Assembly (NCBI RefSeq): GCF_041053105.1
Contig: NZ_CP163444.1
Coordinates: 2,480,001 to 2,544,000 of the forward strand
Source of the DNA: Streptomyces sp. R44
GTDB taxonomy: Bacteria > Actinomycetota > Actinomycetes > Streptomycetales > Streptomycetaceae
Direction of reading: 5' to 3'
Length of the DNA: 64,000 bases
Shown: piece by piece, positions 24,107-33,155 of the stretch
Layout of the letters: each line of letters starts with the position of its first letter
Position numbering within the stretch: the first letter of the stretch is position 1
The notes under the pieces: generated by a model
Database searches by the model: none
Seen by the model: only the letters and a program-made list of their open reading frames with translations
What the model was told of the DNA's origin: nothing
Position numbers and translations under genes: made by a program

Positions 24107-25873
24107 ATGTCGGTTTCCGTAACCCTGCCGGCGCTCGGCGAGAGCGTCACCGAGGGCACCGTCACCCGCTGGCTCAAGGCCGAGGGTGAGCGTGTCGAGG
24201 CCGACGAGCCGCTGCTCGAGGTCTCGACCGACAAGGTCGACACCGAGATCCCCGCCCCCGCCTCCGGCATCCTGGCCTCCATCAAGGTCGCCGAGGACGA
24301 GACGGTCGAGGTGGGCGCCGAGCTCGCCATCATCGACGACGGCACGGGCGCCCCGGCCGCCGCTCCGGCCCCGGCCGCCGAGGCCGCCCCGGCTCCGGCC
24401 GCCGCTCCGGCCCCCGTGGCCGAGGCCCCCGCCGCTCCGGCGCCGGTCGCCGAGGCTCCGGCCGCCGCCCCCGCCGGTGCCGCCCAGGGCACCGACGTCG
24501 TGCTGCCGGCGCTCGGCGAGTCCGTCACCGAGGGCACCGTCACCCGCTGGCTGAAGTCGGTCGGCGAGACCGTCGAGGCCGACGAGCCGCTGCTCGAGGT
24601 CTCCACGGACAAGGTCGACACCGAGATCCCCGCCCCCGCCTCCGGCGTTCTCCTGGAGATCGTCGTCGGCGAGGACGAGACCGCCGAGGTCGGCGCCAAG
24701 CTGGCCGTCATCGGCGCCGCGGGTGCCGCTCCCGCCGCCGCTCCGGCCCCGGCCGCCCCGGCCCCCGCCGCGGCTGCCCCGGCCCCCGCCGCTGCCCCGG
24801 CTCCGGCCGCCCCGGCTCCGGCCCCCGCGCCGGTCGCCCCGGCCGCTCCGGTCGCCGCCCCGGCTCCGGTCGCCGCCGCCCCGTCGATCGCCCCGGCCGT
24901 GGTCACCCCGGTCCCGGCCGCCCCCGCCGCCGCACAGCCGGCGGAGGACGGCGCCTACGTGACCCCGCTGGTCCGCAAGCTCGCCACCGAGAACGGTGTC
25001 GACCTGGCGTCCGTCAAGGGCTCCGGCGTCGGCGGCCGCATCCGCAAGCAGGACGTCCTCGCGGCCGCCGAGGCCAAGAAGGCCGCCGCTGCCGCACCCG
25101 TCGCCGCCGCCCCGGCCGCCGCCGCGAAGGCCCCCGCCCTGGAGGTCTCCCCGCTGCGTGGCCAGACGGTCAAGATGACCCGCATGCGCAAGGTCATCGG
25201 CGACAACATGATGAAGGCGCTGCACGGCCAGGCCCAGCTGTCCTCGGTCGTCGAGGTCGACATCACCAAGCTGATGAAGCTGCGCGCCCGCGCCAAGGAC
25301 GCGTTCGCGGCCCGCGAGGGCGTCAAGCTCTCCCCGATGCCGTTCTTCGTGAAGGCGGCGGCCCAGGCGCTGAAGGCCCACCCGGTCATCAACGCCCGGA
25401 TCAACGAGGACGAGGGCACCATCACGTACTTCGACTCGGAGAACATCGGCATCGCCGTGGACTCCGAGAAGGGTCTGATGACGCCGGTCATCAAGGGTGC
25501 GGGCGACCTGAACATCGCCGGCATCTCCAAGGCCACGGCCGAGCTGGCCGGCAAGGTCCGCGCCAGCAAGATCACGCCGGACGAGCTGTCCGGTGCGACC
25601 TTCACCATCAGCAACACCGGCTCGCGCGGTGCGCTGTTCGACACGATCATCGTCCCGCCGAACCAGGTCGCCATCCTGGGCATCGGTGCCACGGTCAAGC
25701 GTCCGGCCGTCATCGAGACCGCCGAGGGCACCGTCATCGGCGTCCGCGACATGACCTACCTGACGCTCTCCTACGACCACCGTCTGGTGGACGGCGCCGA
25801 CGCCGCCCGCTACCTGACGGCCGTCAAGGCGATCCTGGAGGCCGGCGAGTTCGAGGTCGACCTCGGTCTGTAA
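24107..25873 (+). CDS. sucB: Dihydrolipoamide acyltransferase E2 (succinyltransferase type), two lipoyl domains
   Basis: This 588-residue E2 carries two N-terminal lipoyl domains, each with the lipoylation motif [18 protein letters not shown], joined by long Ala/Pro-rich linkers. An E3/E1-binding domain follows ([20 protein letters not shown] and [12 protein letters not shown]). The catalytic acyltransferase domain ends [17 protein letters not shown], with the catalytic His and Asp. E2 transfers succinyl or acetyl groups from lipoamide to CoA. Actinobacterial SucB-like E2 proteins are often shared between complexes, so the exact partner is inferred. The two lipoyl segments are nearly identical at the DNA level. 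Confidence 0.95.
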   Translation: MSVSVTLPALGESVTEGTVTRWLKAEGERVEADEPLLEVSTDKVDTEIPAPASGILASIKVAEDETVEVGAELAIIDDGTGAPAAAPAPAAEAAPAPAAAPAPVAEAPAAPAPVAEAPAAAPAGAAQGTDVVLPALGESVTEGTVTRWLKSVGETVEADEPLLEVSTDKVDTEIPAPASGVLLEIVVGEDETAEVGAKLAVIGAAGAAPAAAPAPAAPAPAAAAPAPAAAPAPAAPAPAPAPVAPAAPVAAPAPVAAAPSIAPAVVTPVPAAPAAAQPAEDGAYVTPLVRKLATENGVDLASVKGSGVGGRIRKQDVLAAAEAKKAAAAAPVAAAPAAAAKAPALEVSPLRGQTVKMTRMRKVIGDNMMKALHGQAQLSSVVEVDITKLMKLRARAKDAFAAREGVKLSPMPFFVKAAAQALKAHPVINARINEDEGTITYFDSENIGIAVDSEKGLMTPVIKGAGDLNIAGISKATAELAGKVRASKITPDELSGATFTISNTGSRGALFDTIIVPPNQVAILGIGATVKRPAVIETAEGTVIGVRDMTYLTLSYDHRLVDGADAARYLTAVKAILEAGEFEVDLGL

Positions 25874-25922
25874 GGCGAACGGCAAGGAGCGTCGCCGAAA
25901 GGCAACGTAACGAGCCTCACCT

Positions 25923-25964
25923 GCGGCGCCCCCGCCCGGAAGTGTTTCCGGACGGGGGCGCCGC
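25923..25964 (+). terminator. Intrinsic terminator after sucB
   Basis: The inverted repeat is GCGGCGCCCCCG/CGGGGGCGCCGC outer arms with CCGGAA/TTCCGG inner arms and a four-base loop. It starts 50 bases after the sucB stop and ends 40 bases before the GntR gene. Confidence 0.88.
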
Positions 25965-26004
25965 CGTATTGTCTAAGGGTCAACACTCCCCGAGGAGCCG
26001 CTTC

Positions 26005-26628
26005 ATGACCGTCCCCGTCGTCCACTCGCTGCGCGAGCAGATCCGCGAGCACATCGTGGAGGGGATCGTCAGCGGCCGCTGGAAGCCGGGCGAGCGCATC
26101 GTGGAGCGCCGGATCGCGACGGAGCTGGAGGTCTCCCAGACCCCGGTCCGCGAGGCGCTGCGCGAGCTGGAGTCGCTGCGGCTGATCGAGTCGGCGCCCA
26201 ACAAGGGCGTCCGGGTCCGCAACCTCACCGCGGCCGACCTGGAGGAGAGCTACCCCGTACGCGCCGGTCTGGAGCAGATCGCGGCCGAGCTGGCGGCCGG
26301 GCGGCTCGCGGCCGACTGCTCGGCCCTGGAGCCGCACGTGGCGGCCCTGTACGAGGCGGACGCGACCTCGGACGGTACGGCGCAGGTGCGGCACACGGTG
26401 GCCTTCCACCGGGAGCTGGTGAAGGCGGCCGGGAACGGCGTCCTGCTGCACACCTGGGAGACGCTCGGCATCGAGGTCTTCACGGCCCTGTCGATCCGCT
26501 GGCTGGGCACGGTCCAGAAGTCGTACGCGGAGGAGCACCAGGAGCTGGTGGAGGCCTTCCGGCGGGGCGACCCGAACATCGGTGCGCTCGTGAAGGCGCA
26601 TGTTCTGGGCTGCGCGCCGCGAGCCTGA
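26005..26628 (+). CDS. GntR-family transcriptional regulator (FadR-like, FCD domain)
   Basis: This ~207-residue regulator has the N-terminal winged helix of GntR proteins (LREQIREHIVEGIVSGRWKP, ELEVSQTPVREALRELESLR). The C-terminal helical FCD ligand domain includes VRAGLEQIAAELAAGRLAAD, VAFHRELVKAAGNGVLLHTW and EHQELVEAFRRGD. FCD domains bind organic acids, often with a metal. The ATG at 26005 has GAGGAG upstream; a longer frame would run back through the terminator. It lies between sucB and aceE, so control of central carbon or pyruvate dehydrogenase genes is plausible but inferred. A palindrome ahead of aceE is a candidate operator. Confidence 0.93.
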   Translation: MTVPVVHSLREQIREHIVEGIVSGRWKPGERIVERRIATELEVSQTPVREALRELESLRLIESAPNKGVRVRNLTAADLEESYPVRAGLEQIAAELAAGRLAADCSALEPHVAALYEADATSDGTAQVRHTVAFHRELVKAAGNGVLLHTWETLGIEVFTALSIRWLGTVQKSYAEEHQELVEAFRRGDPNIGALVKAHVLGCAPRA

Positions 26629-26740
26629 GCCCAATGCTTTACGTACGGTGAGCGGGTCCGTCCTGTCGGCGGGCCCGCTCATTCGTGCGCGCACACCCTC
26701 AGACAACCGGCCCCACCTGCGAAAACAGGACAGAAAACAA

Positions 26741-26775
26741 GGCACCGGGTGCCCGTTTCCTTGGCACCCTGTGCC
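26741..26775. promoter_or_regulatory. Tandem 13-bp inverted repeats upstream of aceE
   Basis: GGCACCGGGTGCC at 26741-26753 and GGCACCCTGTGCC at 26763-26775 are two closely similar palindromes, 22 bases centre to centre (about two helical turns). They lie in the 304-base gene-free interval before aceE and upstream of its likely promoter. This looks like a cooperative binding site. Confidence 0.6.
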
Positions 26776-26815
26776 GACTTTCTCGATCTGAAGAGGTTTT
26801 CCCCATCAACCCTTT

Positions 26816-26843
26816 GATCGATCATCGATCGCCGGTTTACAGT
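26816..26843 (+). promoter_or_regulatory. aceE promoter with overlapping palindromic operator
   Basis: A 15-base palindrome, GATCGAT-C-ATCGATC (26816-26830), covers the likely -35 region and spacer of a promoter whose -10 is TACAGT (26838-26843). A TTGATC at 26814-26819 could be the -35. The position suggests a repressor site. The adjacent GntR protein is the natural candidate binder, but this is inference. Confidence 0.6.
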
Positions 26844-26932
26844 CTTCGGCGGGCCGTCACCCGGCCCTTCGCCCTGTCCTGCCAGACAAGGCCCCCTTAT
26901 CTCCACCCCCACCTGTCCGGAAGGCGGCGATC

Positions 26933-29638
26933 ATGACCGATCCCGTAGGCAAGATTCCGAGCGAGCTCGACCAGCTCCCGGACCGTGACACCGAGGAGAC
27001 CGCCGAGTGGGCGGCCTCCCTGGACGCCGTCACCAAGGCCGCCGGCCCCCACCGGGCCGCCTACCTGATGCGCCGTACCCTCCAGCACGCCGAGGGTGCG
27101 GGCCTGGCCCTGCCCAAGCTCCTGGAGACGGACTACGTCAACACCATCCCCACCTCCGCCGAGCCCTCGGTCACCGAGACCGGCGGCGACGAGGAGATGG
27201 AGCGGAAGATCACCGCGTGGAACCGCTGGAACGCGGCCGCGATGGTCACCCGCGGCTCCAAGCACGGCGTCGGCGGCCACATCGCCACCTTCGCCTCCGC
27301 GGCCTGGCTCTACGAGACGGGCTTCAACCACTTCTTCAAGGGCAAGGAAGCCGACGGTTCCGGCGACCAGCTCTACATCCAGGGCCACGCCTCCCCCGGC
27401 ATCTACGCCCGCGCCTTCCTCGACGGCCGCCTGAACGAGGCCCACCTCGACAACTTCCGGCAGGAGTCCGGCGGCAACGGCCTGCCCTCCTACCCGCACC
27501 CGCGCCGCCTCCCCTGGCTGTGGGAGTTCCCCACCGTCTCCATGGGTCTGGGCCCGCTCTCCGCGATCTACCAGGCGCGCTTCAACCGCTACCTGACCAA
27601 CCGCTCCATCAAGGACGTCTCCGCCTCGCACGTGTGGGCGTTCCTCGGTGACGGCGAGATGGACGAGCCCGAGTCGACCGCGGCCCTCGCCCTGGCGGCC
27701 CGCGAGGGTCTGGACAACCTGACCTTCGTCATCAACTGCAACCTGCAGCGCCTCGACGGCCCGGTCCGCGCCAACTTCAAGATCGTGCAGGAGCTGGAGG
27801 CCCAGTTCCGCGGCGCCGGCTGGAACGTCGTGAAGTCGCTGTGGGGCAACGCCTGGGACGAGCTGTTCGCGCTCGACACCACCGGCGCCCTCGTCCGCCG
27901 CCTCCGCGAGGTCCCGGACGCGCAGGTCCAGACGTACCAGACCCGCGACGCCGCCTACATCCGCCAGGACTTCTTCGGCAAGGACCCGGCGCTCGTCGCG
28001 ATGGCGCAGCTGCTGTCCGACGACAAGATCCTCGAGTGTTTCCACCTCTCCCGCGGTGGCCACGAGCCGCGCAAGGTGTACGCCGCGTACAAGGCCGCCC
28101 TGGAGTTCAAGGGCGCGCCGACGGTCATCCTGGCGCAGACCGTCAAGGGCTTCACCCTGGGTGAGGGCTTCGCGTCGAAGAACGCGAACCACCAGATGAA
28201 GAAGCTGACGACGGACGAGTTCAAGAACATGCGTGACCTTCTTGAACTGCCCATCTCGGACGCGCAGTTCGTCGACGGCGTGGTCCCCTACGGCCACCCC
28301 GGCGCCGACTCCCCCGAGGTCCGCTACCTCCAGGAGCGCCGCGCGGCGCTCGGCGGCCCGGCCCCGGCCCGCCGCACCCACGCGCTCGCCCCGCTGCCGG
28401 CCCCGGCCGACAAGGCGTTCGCCGCGTTCGACAAGGGCTCCGGCTCGCAGTCGATGGCCACGACGATGGCGTTCGTGCGACTGATCAAGGACCTGATCCG
28501 CGACAAGGAGACCGGCAAGCGCTGGGTCCCGATCGTCCCGGACGAGGCCCGTACCTTCGGTATGGAGTCGCTGTTCCCGTCGCTCGGCATCTACTCGCCG
28601 AAGGGCCAGACGTACGAGCCGGTCGACCGCGACCAGCTGATGTACTACAAGGAGGCCGTCAACGGCCAGATCCTGAACGAGGGCATCACCGAGGCCGGCT
28701 CGATGGCCGACTTCATCGCCGCGTCCACCGCGTACTCCACGCACGGCGAAGCGATGATCCCCTTCTACATCTTCTACTCGATGTTCGGCTGGCAGCGGAC
28801 CGCCGACCAGATGTGGCAGCTCGGCGACCAGCTCGGCCGCGGCTTCCTCGTCGGCGCGACGGCCGGCCGCACGACCCTGACCGGTGAGGGCCTCCAGCAC
28901 GCCGACGGCCACTCGCCGGTGATCGCGGCGACGAACCCGGCGGCGCTGACGTACGACCCGGCGTTCGCGTACGAGGTCGCGGTCATCGTCAAGGAGGGTC
29001 TGCGCCGGATGTACGGCGAGGCCGCCGAGGGCGAGGACCAGAACGTCTTCTACTACCTGACGGTCTACAACGAGCCGATGCCGCAGCCGGCCAAGCCGTC
29101 CGGCATCGACGAGGGCATCGTCAAGGGCCTCTACCGCTTCAACACGGCGGAGTCGGCCGGTCTCGACCTGCCGGCGAACGCCTCGCGGATCCAGCTGCTC
29201 TCCTCCGGCACGGCCATCCACTGGGCCCTGGAGGCGCAGAAGCTGCTCGCCGCCGAGTGGGGCGTGGCCGCCGACGTGTGGTCCGCGACCTCCTGGACGG
29301 AGCTGCGCCGCGACGCGCTGGAGGCCGACGCGGCCCTCCTGCGCGGCGAGGAGCAGGTGCCGTACATCCGCAAGGCCCTGGAGGGCGTCGACTCCCCGGT
29401 CCTCGCCGTCTCCGACTACATGCGCCAGGTCCCCGACCAGATCGCGCAGTGGGTCGAGCAGGACTACACCTCGCTGGGCGCCGACGGCTTCGGTCTCTCG
29501 GACACCCGCGACGCGGCCCGCCGCCACTTCGGCGTCGACGCCCAGTCGATCGTCGTCGCGGCCCTGGCCCAGCTGGCCCGCCGCGGCGAGGTCCAGGCGA
29601 CGGCCGTGAAGGAGGCGCGCGAGCGCTACGGCCTGTAA
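26933..29638 (+). CDS. aceE: Pyruvate dehydrogenase E1 component, homodimeric
   Basis: This 901-residue E1 uses thiamine diphosphate to decarboxylate pyruvate and load the acetyl group on lipoyl-E2. The TPP motif is present as FLGDGEMDEPESTAALALA followed about 28 residues later by VINCNLQRLDGPV. Other AceE landmarks are HGVGGHIATFASAAWLYETG, SYPHPRRLPWLWEFPTVSMG, and a C-terminal half with QYWRT-like segments. It is the single-chain AceE type, not the alpha/beta type. The ATG at 26933 was taken because the N-terminus fits actinobacterial AceE. A gene-free 304-base upstream region carries two palindromes near a promoter. Confidence 0.97.
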   Translation: MTDPVGKIPSELDQLPDRDTEETAEWAASLDAVTKAAGPHRAAYLMRRTLQHAEGAGLALPKLLETDYVNTIPTSAEPSVTETGGDEEMERKITAWNRWNAAAMVTRGSKHGVGGHIATFASAAWLYETGFNHFFKGKEADGSGDQLYIQGHASPGIYARAFLDGRLNEAHLDNFRQESGGNGLPSYPHPRRLPWLWEFPTVSMGLGPLSAIYQARFNRYLTNRSIKDVSASHVWAFLGDGEMDEPESTAALALAAREGLDNLTFVINCNLQRLDGPVRANFKIVQELEAQFRGAGWNVVKSLWGNAWDELFALDTTGALVRRLREVPDAQVQTYQTRDAAYIRQDFFGKDPALVAMAQLLSDDKILECFHLSRGGHEPRKVYAAYKAALEFKGAPTVILAQTVKGFTLGEGFASKNANHQMKKLTTDEFKNMRDLLELPISDAQFVDGVVPYGHPGADSPEVRYLQERRAALGGPAPARRTHALAPLPAPADKAFAAFDKGSGSQSMATTMAFVRLIKDLIRDKETGKRWVPIVPDEARTFGMESLFPSLGIYSPKGQTYEPVDRDQLMYYKEAVNGQILNEGITEAGSMADFIAASTAYSTHGEAMIPFYIFYSMFGWQRTADQMWQLGDQLGRGFLVGATAGRTTLTGEGLQHADGHSPVIAATNPAALTYDPAFAYEVAVIVKEGLRRMYGEAAEGEDQNVFYYLTVYNEPMPQPAKPSGIDEGIVKGLYRFNTAESAGLDLPANASRIQLLSSGTAIHWALEAQKLLAAEWGVAADVWSATSWTELRRDALEADAALLRGEEQVPYIRKALEGVDSPVLAVSDYMRQVPDQIAQWVEQDYTSLGADGFGLSDTRDAARRHFGVDAQSIVVAALAQLARRGEVQATAVKEARERYGL

Positions 29639-29652
29639 GGCCTCCCATCCGT

Positions 29653-29696
29653 CCGAGGGGTCGCTTCCGTACGCACATACGGAGGCGGCCCCTCGG
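29653..29696 (+). terminator. Intrinsic terminator after aceE
   Basis: A long hairpin has outer arms CCGAGGGG (29653) and CCCCTCGG (ending 29696) and inner arms TCCGTA/TACGGA, starting 15 bases after the stop codon. Confidence 0.85.
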
Positions 29697-29744
29697 CGCG
29701 TACGTACGGCCGTCGGGTGGGCACGCGTACGGCAGTCTGGTGGG

Positions 29745-30707
29745 ATGCGTGCCGCCCGACTCATCAAAATGGTCCTGCTCCTCCAGAACCGGCCGTCCAT
29801 GACCGCCGCCGAACTCGCCGCCGAGCTGGAGGTGTCGGAGCGGACCGTCACCCGGGACGCGCTCGCCCTGTCGGAGGCGGGGGTGCCGGTGTACGCGGAC
29901 CGGGGCCGGGCCGGCGGCTACCGGCTCGTCGGCGGGTACCGGACGCGACTCACGGGGCTCGCGCGCGGCGAGGCGGAGGCCCTGTTCCTGTCGGGACTGC
30001 CGGGCGCGCTGCGGGACATGGGCCTGGAGGACGCGGCCTCGGCGGCCCGGCTCAAGGTGTCGGCGGCGCTGCTGCCCTCGCTGCGGGACGCGCCCGAGTC
30101 GGCGGCGCGGCGCTTCCATCTGGACGCGCCCGGCTGGTACCAGGAGCCGGAGACCCCGGAGCTGCTCGCGCCGGTGGCGGAGGCGGTGTGGGACGACCGG
30201 TGGGTGTCGGCCCGCTACCGGCGCGGGGACGGCGAGGAGGTGGAGCGGGAGCTCCAGCCGTACGGCCTCGTCCTGAAGGCGGGGGTCTGGTACGTGTGCG
30301 CCCGCTCGGGTTCCTCCTTCCGTACGTACCGGGTGGACCGGTTCACGGCGGTGGCCGTCGGCGAGGAACGCTTCGAGCGGGACCCGGACTTCGACCTGTC
30401 CTCCTTCTGGGAGGAGCGGGCGGCGGAGTTCGCCCGGTCGATCCTGCGCGCCGAGGTCGTCGTACGGCTGACGGAGACGGGGGCGCGCAGGCTGCCGTAC
30501 GTGACGGACCGGGCCGCGGCCGGGGAGGCCCTGGCGACGGGGACCGCCGAGGACGGCCTGGTGCGGGTGGTCCTCCGGGTGGAGAGCGAGGAGGTGGCCT
30601 TCGGTCAACTGCTCGGTCTCGGCCCGGAGGTGGAGGTCCTCGCCCCGGCCGCGCTCCGGGAGCGGTTCGCGGAGGCGGCCCGGGGCATGGCGGAGCGCTA
30701 CCGGTAG
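29745..30707 (+). CDS. YafY/WYL-domain transcriptional regulator
   Basis: This 320-residue protein has an N-terminal HTH of the HTH_11 type (MRAARLIKMVLLLQNRPSMT, AAELEVSERTVTRDALALSE, RGRAGGYRLVGGYRTRLTG). A WYL ligand-binding domain follows (VSARYRRGDGEEVERELQPY, GVWYVCARSGSSFRTYRVDR), then a WCX-type C-terminal extension. Such regulators bind nucleotides, nucleic acids or small ligands through the WYL domain. It is convergent with the SDR gene at 30738. Many members control neighbouring genes, but the SDR link is only suggestive. Confidence 0.92.
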   Translation: MRAARLIKMVLLLQNRPSMTAAELAAELEVSERTVTRDALALSEAGVPVYADRGRAGGYRLVGGYRTRLTGLARGEAEALFLSGLPGALRDMGLEDAASAARLKVSAALLPSLRDAPESAARRFHLDAPGWYQEPETPELLAPVAEAVWDDRWVSARYRRGDGEEVERELQPYGLVLKAGVWYVCARSGSSFRTYRVDRFTAVAVGEERFERDPDFDLSSFWEERAAEFARSILRAEVVVRLTETGARRLPYVTDRAAAGEALATGTAEDGLVRVVLRVESEEVAFGQLLGLGPEVEVLAPAALRERFAEAARGMAERYR

Positions 30708-30737
30708 GCGGCCCGGCGCGGCTCCACCGGTCGGGTG

Positions 30738-31658
30738 CTACCGGTAGTCGGCGAGGTCCGGCTTCCCGGTCTCGCTCGCGACGATGAAGCCCCAGGCGTC
30801 CGGCCGTGAGCCGTCCGCGTCCGTGAAGCCGTACTCCTTCGCCAGCTCGCCGCTGGAGAGCGACTGTCCGGTCCAGCGGTTCCGGTCGGGGTCGGCGGCG
30901 AGGGCGGCGACGGCCCGGCCGACGTACACCGGGGACTCGGAGACGCCGAAGTCGGGGATCTTCTCGGTGGCGTCGCGCCAGTTCTCCTCGGTGACGCCGA
31001 AGCCGGCGAGCATCTGCTCCGACCGGAGCCAGCCGGGGGTGACGGCGACGGCCGTCCCGCCGTACTCCGCCAGCTCCTTCGCGAGGCCGAAGGCCATCCG
31101 GACGGGGGCGTTCTTGGCGAGGTCGTAGAAGAGGTTCTCGCGGAAGCGGGTGCCGTTGTACGCGGCGGTGCCGTCGGTGACCTCGACGACGAGCCCGCCG
31201 GGGTTGCGGGTGAGCAGCGGCAGGACCGCGTGGGAGGTGATGACGTGCGTCTTCACCCCGAGTTCGAGCATCCTCAGACCTCCGTCGAGGTCCATCTCCC
31301 AGGTCTTCTTCCCGAAGGTGACGAGGTGCTCGCCGCCCCACACGTCGTTGACGAGGACGTCGAGCCGGCCCCGCTCGCGGTCGATCCGGTCGACGAGGGC
31401 GCGGACCTGCTCGGGTTCCAGGTGGTCGGTGGGGACGGCGATGCCCTCGCCGCCGGCGGCCGTCACCAGTTCGGCGGTCTCCTCGATGGTCTCCGTGGCG
31501 CGGCCGACCTCGCTGACCTTCTCGCGGGTCGTGCGGCCCGTGACGTACACGGTGGCTCCGGCGGCGCCGAGCTGGACGGCGATGGCCCGGCCGGCGCCCC
31601 GGGTGGCACCGGCGACCAGGCAGATCCGTCCGCGCAGGGGTGTGGTCTCAGTCGTCAT
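30738..31658 (-). CDS. Short-chain dehydrogenase/reductase (SDR family oxidoreductase)
   Basis: This ~306-residue enzyme has the NAD(P)-binding motif CLVAGATRGAGRAIAVQLGA, a TGRTT segment preferring NADP, DVLVNDVWGGEHL in place of the usual NNAG, VVEVTDGTA and the catalytic-type FYDLAKNAPVRMAFGLAKEL (Y-x3-K). The long insert around the VKTHVITSHAVLPLLTRNP region and the C-terminal extension are longer than classical 250-residue SDRs. The start ATG at 31658 is the one that gives MTTETTPLRGRICLVAG. Substrate unknown. Confidence 0.9.
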   Translation of the reverse strand: MTTETTPLRGRICLVAGATRGAGRAIAVQLGAAGATVYVTGRTTREKVSEVGRATETIEETAELVTAAGGEGIAVPTDHLEPEQVRALVDRIDRERGRLDVLVNDVWGGEHLVTFGKKTWEMDLDGGLRMLELGVKTHVITSHAVLPLLTRNPGGLVVEVTDGTAAYNGTRFRENLFYDLAKNAPVRMAFGLAKELAEYGGTAVAVTPGWLRSEQMLAGFGVTEENWRDATEKIPDFGVSESPVYVGRAVAALAADPDRNRWTGQSLSSGELAKEYGFTDADGSRPDAWGFIVASETGKPDLADYR

Positions 31659-31757
31659 GGGGACCAGACTGGCAGGAAAGCCCGACATCTTCTGTCCGGA
31701 TTCATTTCGGGCTTTCCGGGTGCGTCGGACTCTCCGAGCCACGATGCTGGTGCCGTG

Positions 31758-32279
31758 ATGGACGAGACCGAGTTCTGGGAGCTGATCGACGCCACCCGCG
31801 AGGAAGCCGAGGGCGACCCCGAGGAGCAGGCGGATCTGCTCGTGGAGCGGCTGACCCGGCTTGACCCCGACTCGGTGCTCGACTACGCGCGCCATTTCGA
31901 GGCCCGTTTCAACCGCGCGTACCTCTGGGATCTGTGGGGTGCGGCGGCGGTGCTGTTCGACGGGGCGGGCGAGGAGACCTTCGACTCGTTCCGCTGCTGG
32001 CTGATCGGCCAGGGCCGGGAGGTGTACGAGGGGGGCGTGCACGATCCGGACGCGCTGGCGGAGCTGATCGGCGACTTCGACGTGGAGATCGACGGGGACG
32101 GCGAGGAGATCGGCTTCGCGGCGGACGAGGCGTACGAGGCGCTGACCGGGGCCGAGACTCCCGACCTGGGCATTCCGATGCCGGGCGGGGAGCCGCTCGG
32201 CGCCCCCTTCGACCTGGAGGACGACGACGTGCTCGCGGCCCGCTTCCCCCGGCTGTGGGAGCGCTTCGGGACGGTGTAG
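31758..32279 (+). CDS. DUF4240 domain-containing protein
   Basis: This ~173-residue acidic cytoplasmic protein begins MDETEFWELIDATREEAEGD and contains WDLWGAAAVLFDGAGEETFD and FRCWLIGQGREVYEGGVHDP, matching the DUF4240 family found widely in Streptomyces. The N-terminus carries the WELI segment typical of the family. Function is unknown; related proteins occur near immunity or toxin loci, but nothing here supports that. A GTG at 31755 directly precedes the ATG and is an equal alternative start. The gene is divergent from the SDR gene with about 100 bases between. Confidence 0.88.
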   Translation: MDETEFWELIDATREEAEGDPEEQADLLVERLTRLDPDSVLDYARHFEARFNRAYLWDLWGAAAVLFDGAGEETFDSFRCWLIGQGREVYEGGVHDPDALAELIGDFDVEIDGDGEEIGFAADEAYEALTGAETPDLGIPMPGGEPLGAPFDLEDDDVLAARFPRLWERFGTV

Positions 32280-32284
32280 TGACT

Positions 32285-32315
32285 CGGGGGTGCGGAGGGC
32301 GGATCCGCACCCCCG
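32285..32315. terminator. Bidirectional terminator between convergent genes
   Basis: A perfect 12-base stem, CGGGGGTGCGGA / TCCGCACCCCCG, with a 7-base loop lies between the convergent DUF4240 and SDR genes, 5 bases after one stop and 6 before the other. It can serve both strands. Confidence 0.9.
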
Positions 32316-32321
32316 GAAGTC

Positions 32322-33155
32322 TCAGCCGAGCTGGAGCCGGGGGTTCTCCCGGCCGAGGATCATGTCGGTCCTGGGCTGGAGGGCCGGGAAGAGCTGTTCG
32401 GGCTGGGGGATCGCCCAGTACCTGCCCTCCGCGACCATCTCGAAGACCCTCTCGGCGTGCTCCTCGGGCGTGAGCCCGTGCTCGTCGGCCATCGCCTGCA
32501 GCCGTTCGTTGAAGGCCGCGATCTCCGGCGGGTCGGTCTCTCCGGGCCTGGCGGCCCTGAAGATCTCGCTCCTGACCGAGCCGGGCGTCACGACGGACAC
32601 CTGGATCGGGGCGCCCTTCATCTGCATCTCGTAGTGCAGCGACTCGGTGAGGGCGAGCGTGCCGAACTTGGTGACGCTGTACGGGGCCATCAGCGGGCTC
32701 GGCAGGAGGCCGCCGATCGACGAGACGTTGACCACCCAGGCCTTCTCGCCGCGCTCCAGCATGCGCGGGACGAAGGCCCGGATGCCGTTGACGTACCCGC
32801 CGATGTTGATCCGGAGCATGGCGTCCCAGCGCTCCGCCGGGATCTCCCAGGAGTAGCCCATGGCCATGATCCCGGCGTTGTTCACCAGCAGGTCGACCGT
32901 GCCGAACCGGGTGTACGCGGTGTCGGCGAGGGCCTCGACGGAGGCGGGGTCGGCGACGTCGGTGACGACGGCGGTGACCTCGGCGCCGGTGGCGGACAGC
33001 TCGCCCGCGAACTCGGCGAGCCGTTCGGCGGCGATGTCGGCGAGGACCAGTTTCATGCCGAGCCCGGCGGCGTGCCGGGCGAGGCCGGCGCCGATCCCGG
33101 AGGAGGCGCCGGTGATGACGGCCGTGCGACCGCCGAAGACCTCGGCGGCGGTCAT
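32322..33155 (-). CDS. SDR family oxidoreductase
   Basis: This ~277-residue classical-type SDR has TAVITGASSGIGAGLARHAA (nucleotide-binding), LLVNNAGIMAMGYS, WVVNVSSIGG and the catalytic YSVTKFGTLALTE (Tyr-x3-Lys). Its ATG overlaps the stop of the upstream SDR gene by one base (TGATG). The two SDRs therefore form an operon, probably controlled by the divergent TetR regulator. The C-terminal ~60 residues extend beyond the classical fold, as in members acting on larger hydrophobic alcohols or ketones. The substrate is unknown. Confidence 0.92.
   Translation of the reverse strand: MTAAEVFGGRTAVITGASSGIGAGLARHAAGLGMKLVLADIAAERLAEFAGELSATGAEVTAVVTDVADPASVEALADTAYTRFGTVDLLVNNAGIMAMGYSWEIPAERWDAMLRINIGGYVNGIRAFVPRMLERGEKAWVVNVSSIGGLLPSPLMAPYSVTKFGTLALTESLHYEMQMKGAPIQVSVVTPGSVRSEIFRAARPGETDPPEIAAFNERLQAMADEHGLTPEEHAERVFEMVAEGRYWAIPQPEQLFPALQPRTDMILGRENPRLQLG

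Noticed and set aside
24089..25885. A Gly/Arg-rich 598-codon frame antisense to sucB
   Set aside because: It is the complement of the Ala/Pro linkers and has no start signal.
26897..29851. A 984-codon open frame antisense to aceE
   Set aside because: It arises from high G+C codon bias on the aceE strand; it has low-complexity Arg/Gly/Asp content and no family motifs.
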